DNA of 64,000 bases, taken from assembly GCF_016811995.1 (NCBI RefSeq), contig NZ_CP069159.1, forward strand, positions 1,178,001 to 1,242,000, written 5' to 3'. This DNA is from Citrobacter sp. R56 (GTDB taxonomy: Bacteria > Pseudomonadota > Gammaproteobacteria > Enterobacterales > Enterobacteriaceae). The position numbers and the translations under genes were made by a program. The notes below the pieces were generated by a model, which worked only from the letters and a program-made list of their open reading frames with translations, was not told the DNA's origin and did no database searches. Shown here piece after piece: positions 63,905-64,000 of this stretch. The number at the start of each line of letters is the position of its first letter. Position 1 is the stretch's first letter.

Positions 63905-64000
63905 ATGCCACACGTTTTTGTTCGAGTGTTTAAACGACTTTTTTCCCGACGGATGTTATTCGCGAGCGTGCCGTGTCTGGCGCTGATGGGGTGTGCCCCG
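63905..64000 (+). CDS. qseG: QseG, outer-membrane lipoprotein (3' end outside window)
   Basis: Only the first 32 codons are in the window. The signal peptide RRMLFASVPCLALMGC ends in a lipobox cysteine, matching E. coli QseG (CLALLGC). I chose MPHVFVRVFKR at 63905, which has TGGTGAG just upstream; an ATG at 63884 is also in frame. It lies between glrK and, in E. coli, glrR. Confidence 0.85.
   Translation, partial: MPHVFVRVFKRLFSRRMLFASVPCLALMGCAP

Overview
The window is chromosomal DNA of an enterobacterium of the Escherichia/Salmonella/Citrobacter group. Gene order runs tyrA-pheA-[insertion]-raiA-bamD-rluD-pgeF-clpB-rrn-kgtP through to purL-glmY-glrK-qseG, which is the E. coli K-12 order read in the opposite direction. 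The 16S variable regions (for example the stem around 23508-23530) look Citrobacter-like to me; this genus call is from memory and was not searched.

Region by region. (1) 1-2356: end of tyrA, a REP element, and pheA with its pheL attenuator. (2) 2360-17066: a 14.7 kb integrated element bounded by 23-bp direct repeats with one mismatch. The repeat is the raiA transcription terminator and abuts the pheL -35 box. The element carries a P2-family integrase, a P2-type C/Cox switch, small unknown genes, a degenerate exonuclease fold, a lone ParE-like toxin and a primase-helicase. It also has an OLD nuclease, an Ogr/Delta-like late activator, and the P2 head genes portal (Q), terminase (P), scaffold-protease (O) and a capsid gene fused in frame to the small terminase (N-M). 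A non-coding kilobase follows, with a C4/CI-like antisense-RNA candidate and a large iteron array that looks like a replication origin, then one unknown gene. There are no tail, lysis or head-completion genes. (3) 17067-22982: raiA, bamD, rluD-pgeF, clpB with a sigma-32 promoter. (4) 23026-28736: a full rRNA operon with tRNA-Glu. (5) 28970-39050: kgtP, yfiM, pssA, patZ, tapT, trxC, yfiF, ung, grcA, then a deletion scar holding only the two 3' ends of eamB and yfiE. (6) 39051-52902: srmB, trmN, nadB, the rseD-rpoE-rseABC envelope-stress operon, lepA-lepB, rnc-era-recO-pdxJ-acpS, yfhL. (7) 52958-64000: yfhH/murQ divergent pair, pgpC, tadA, mltF, purL, the sRNA gene glmY with its sigma-54/GlrR control region, glrK and the start of qseG.

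The core chromosome is ordinary and well preserved. The most interesting part is the 14.7 kb element. It combines P2 integration, immunity and head modules with a replication module (primase-helicase plus iterons flanking an AT-rich core) unlike P2's rolling-circle A gene, and it lacks everything needed for a tail. It is either a clean deletion relic of a P2-like phage or a capsid-encoding satellite that would borrow tails and lysis from a helper. The open frames, the terminator right after the N-M fusion and the intact att sites favour the second reading but do not prove it.
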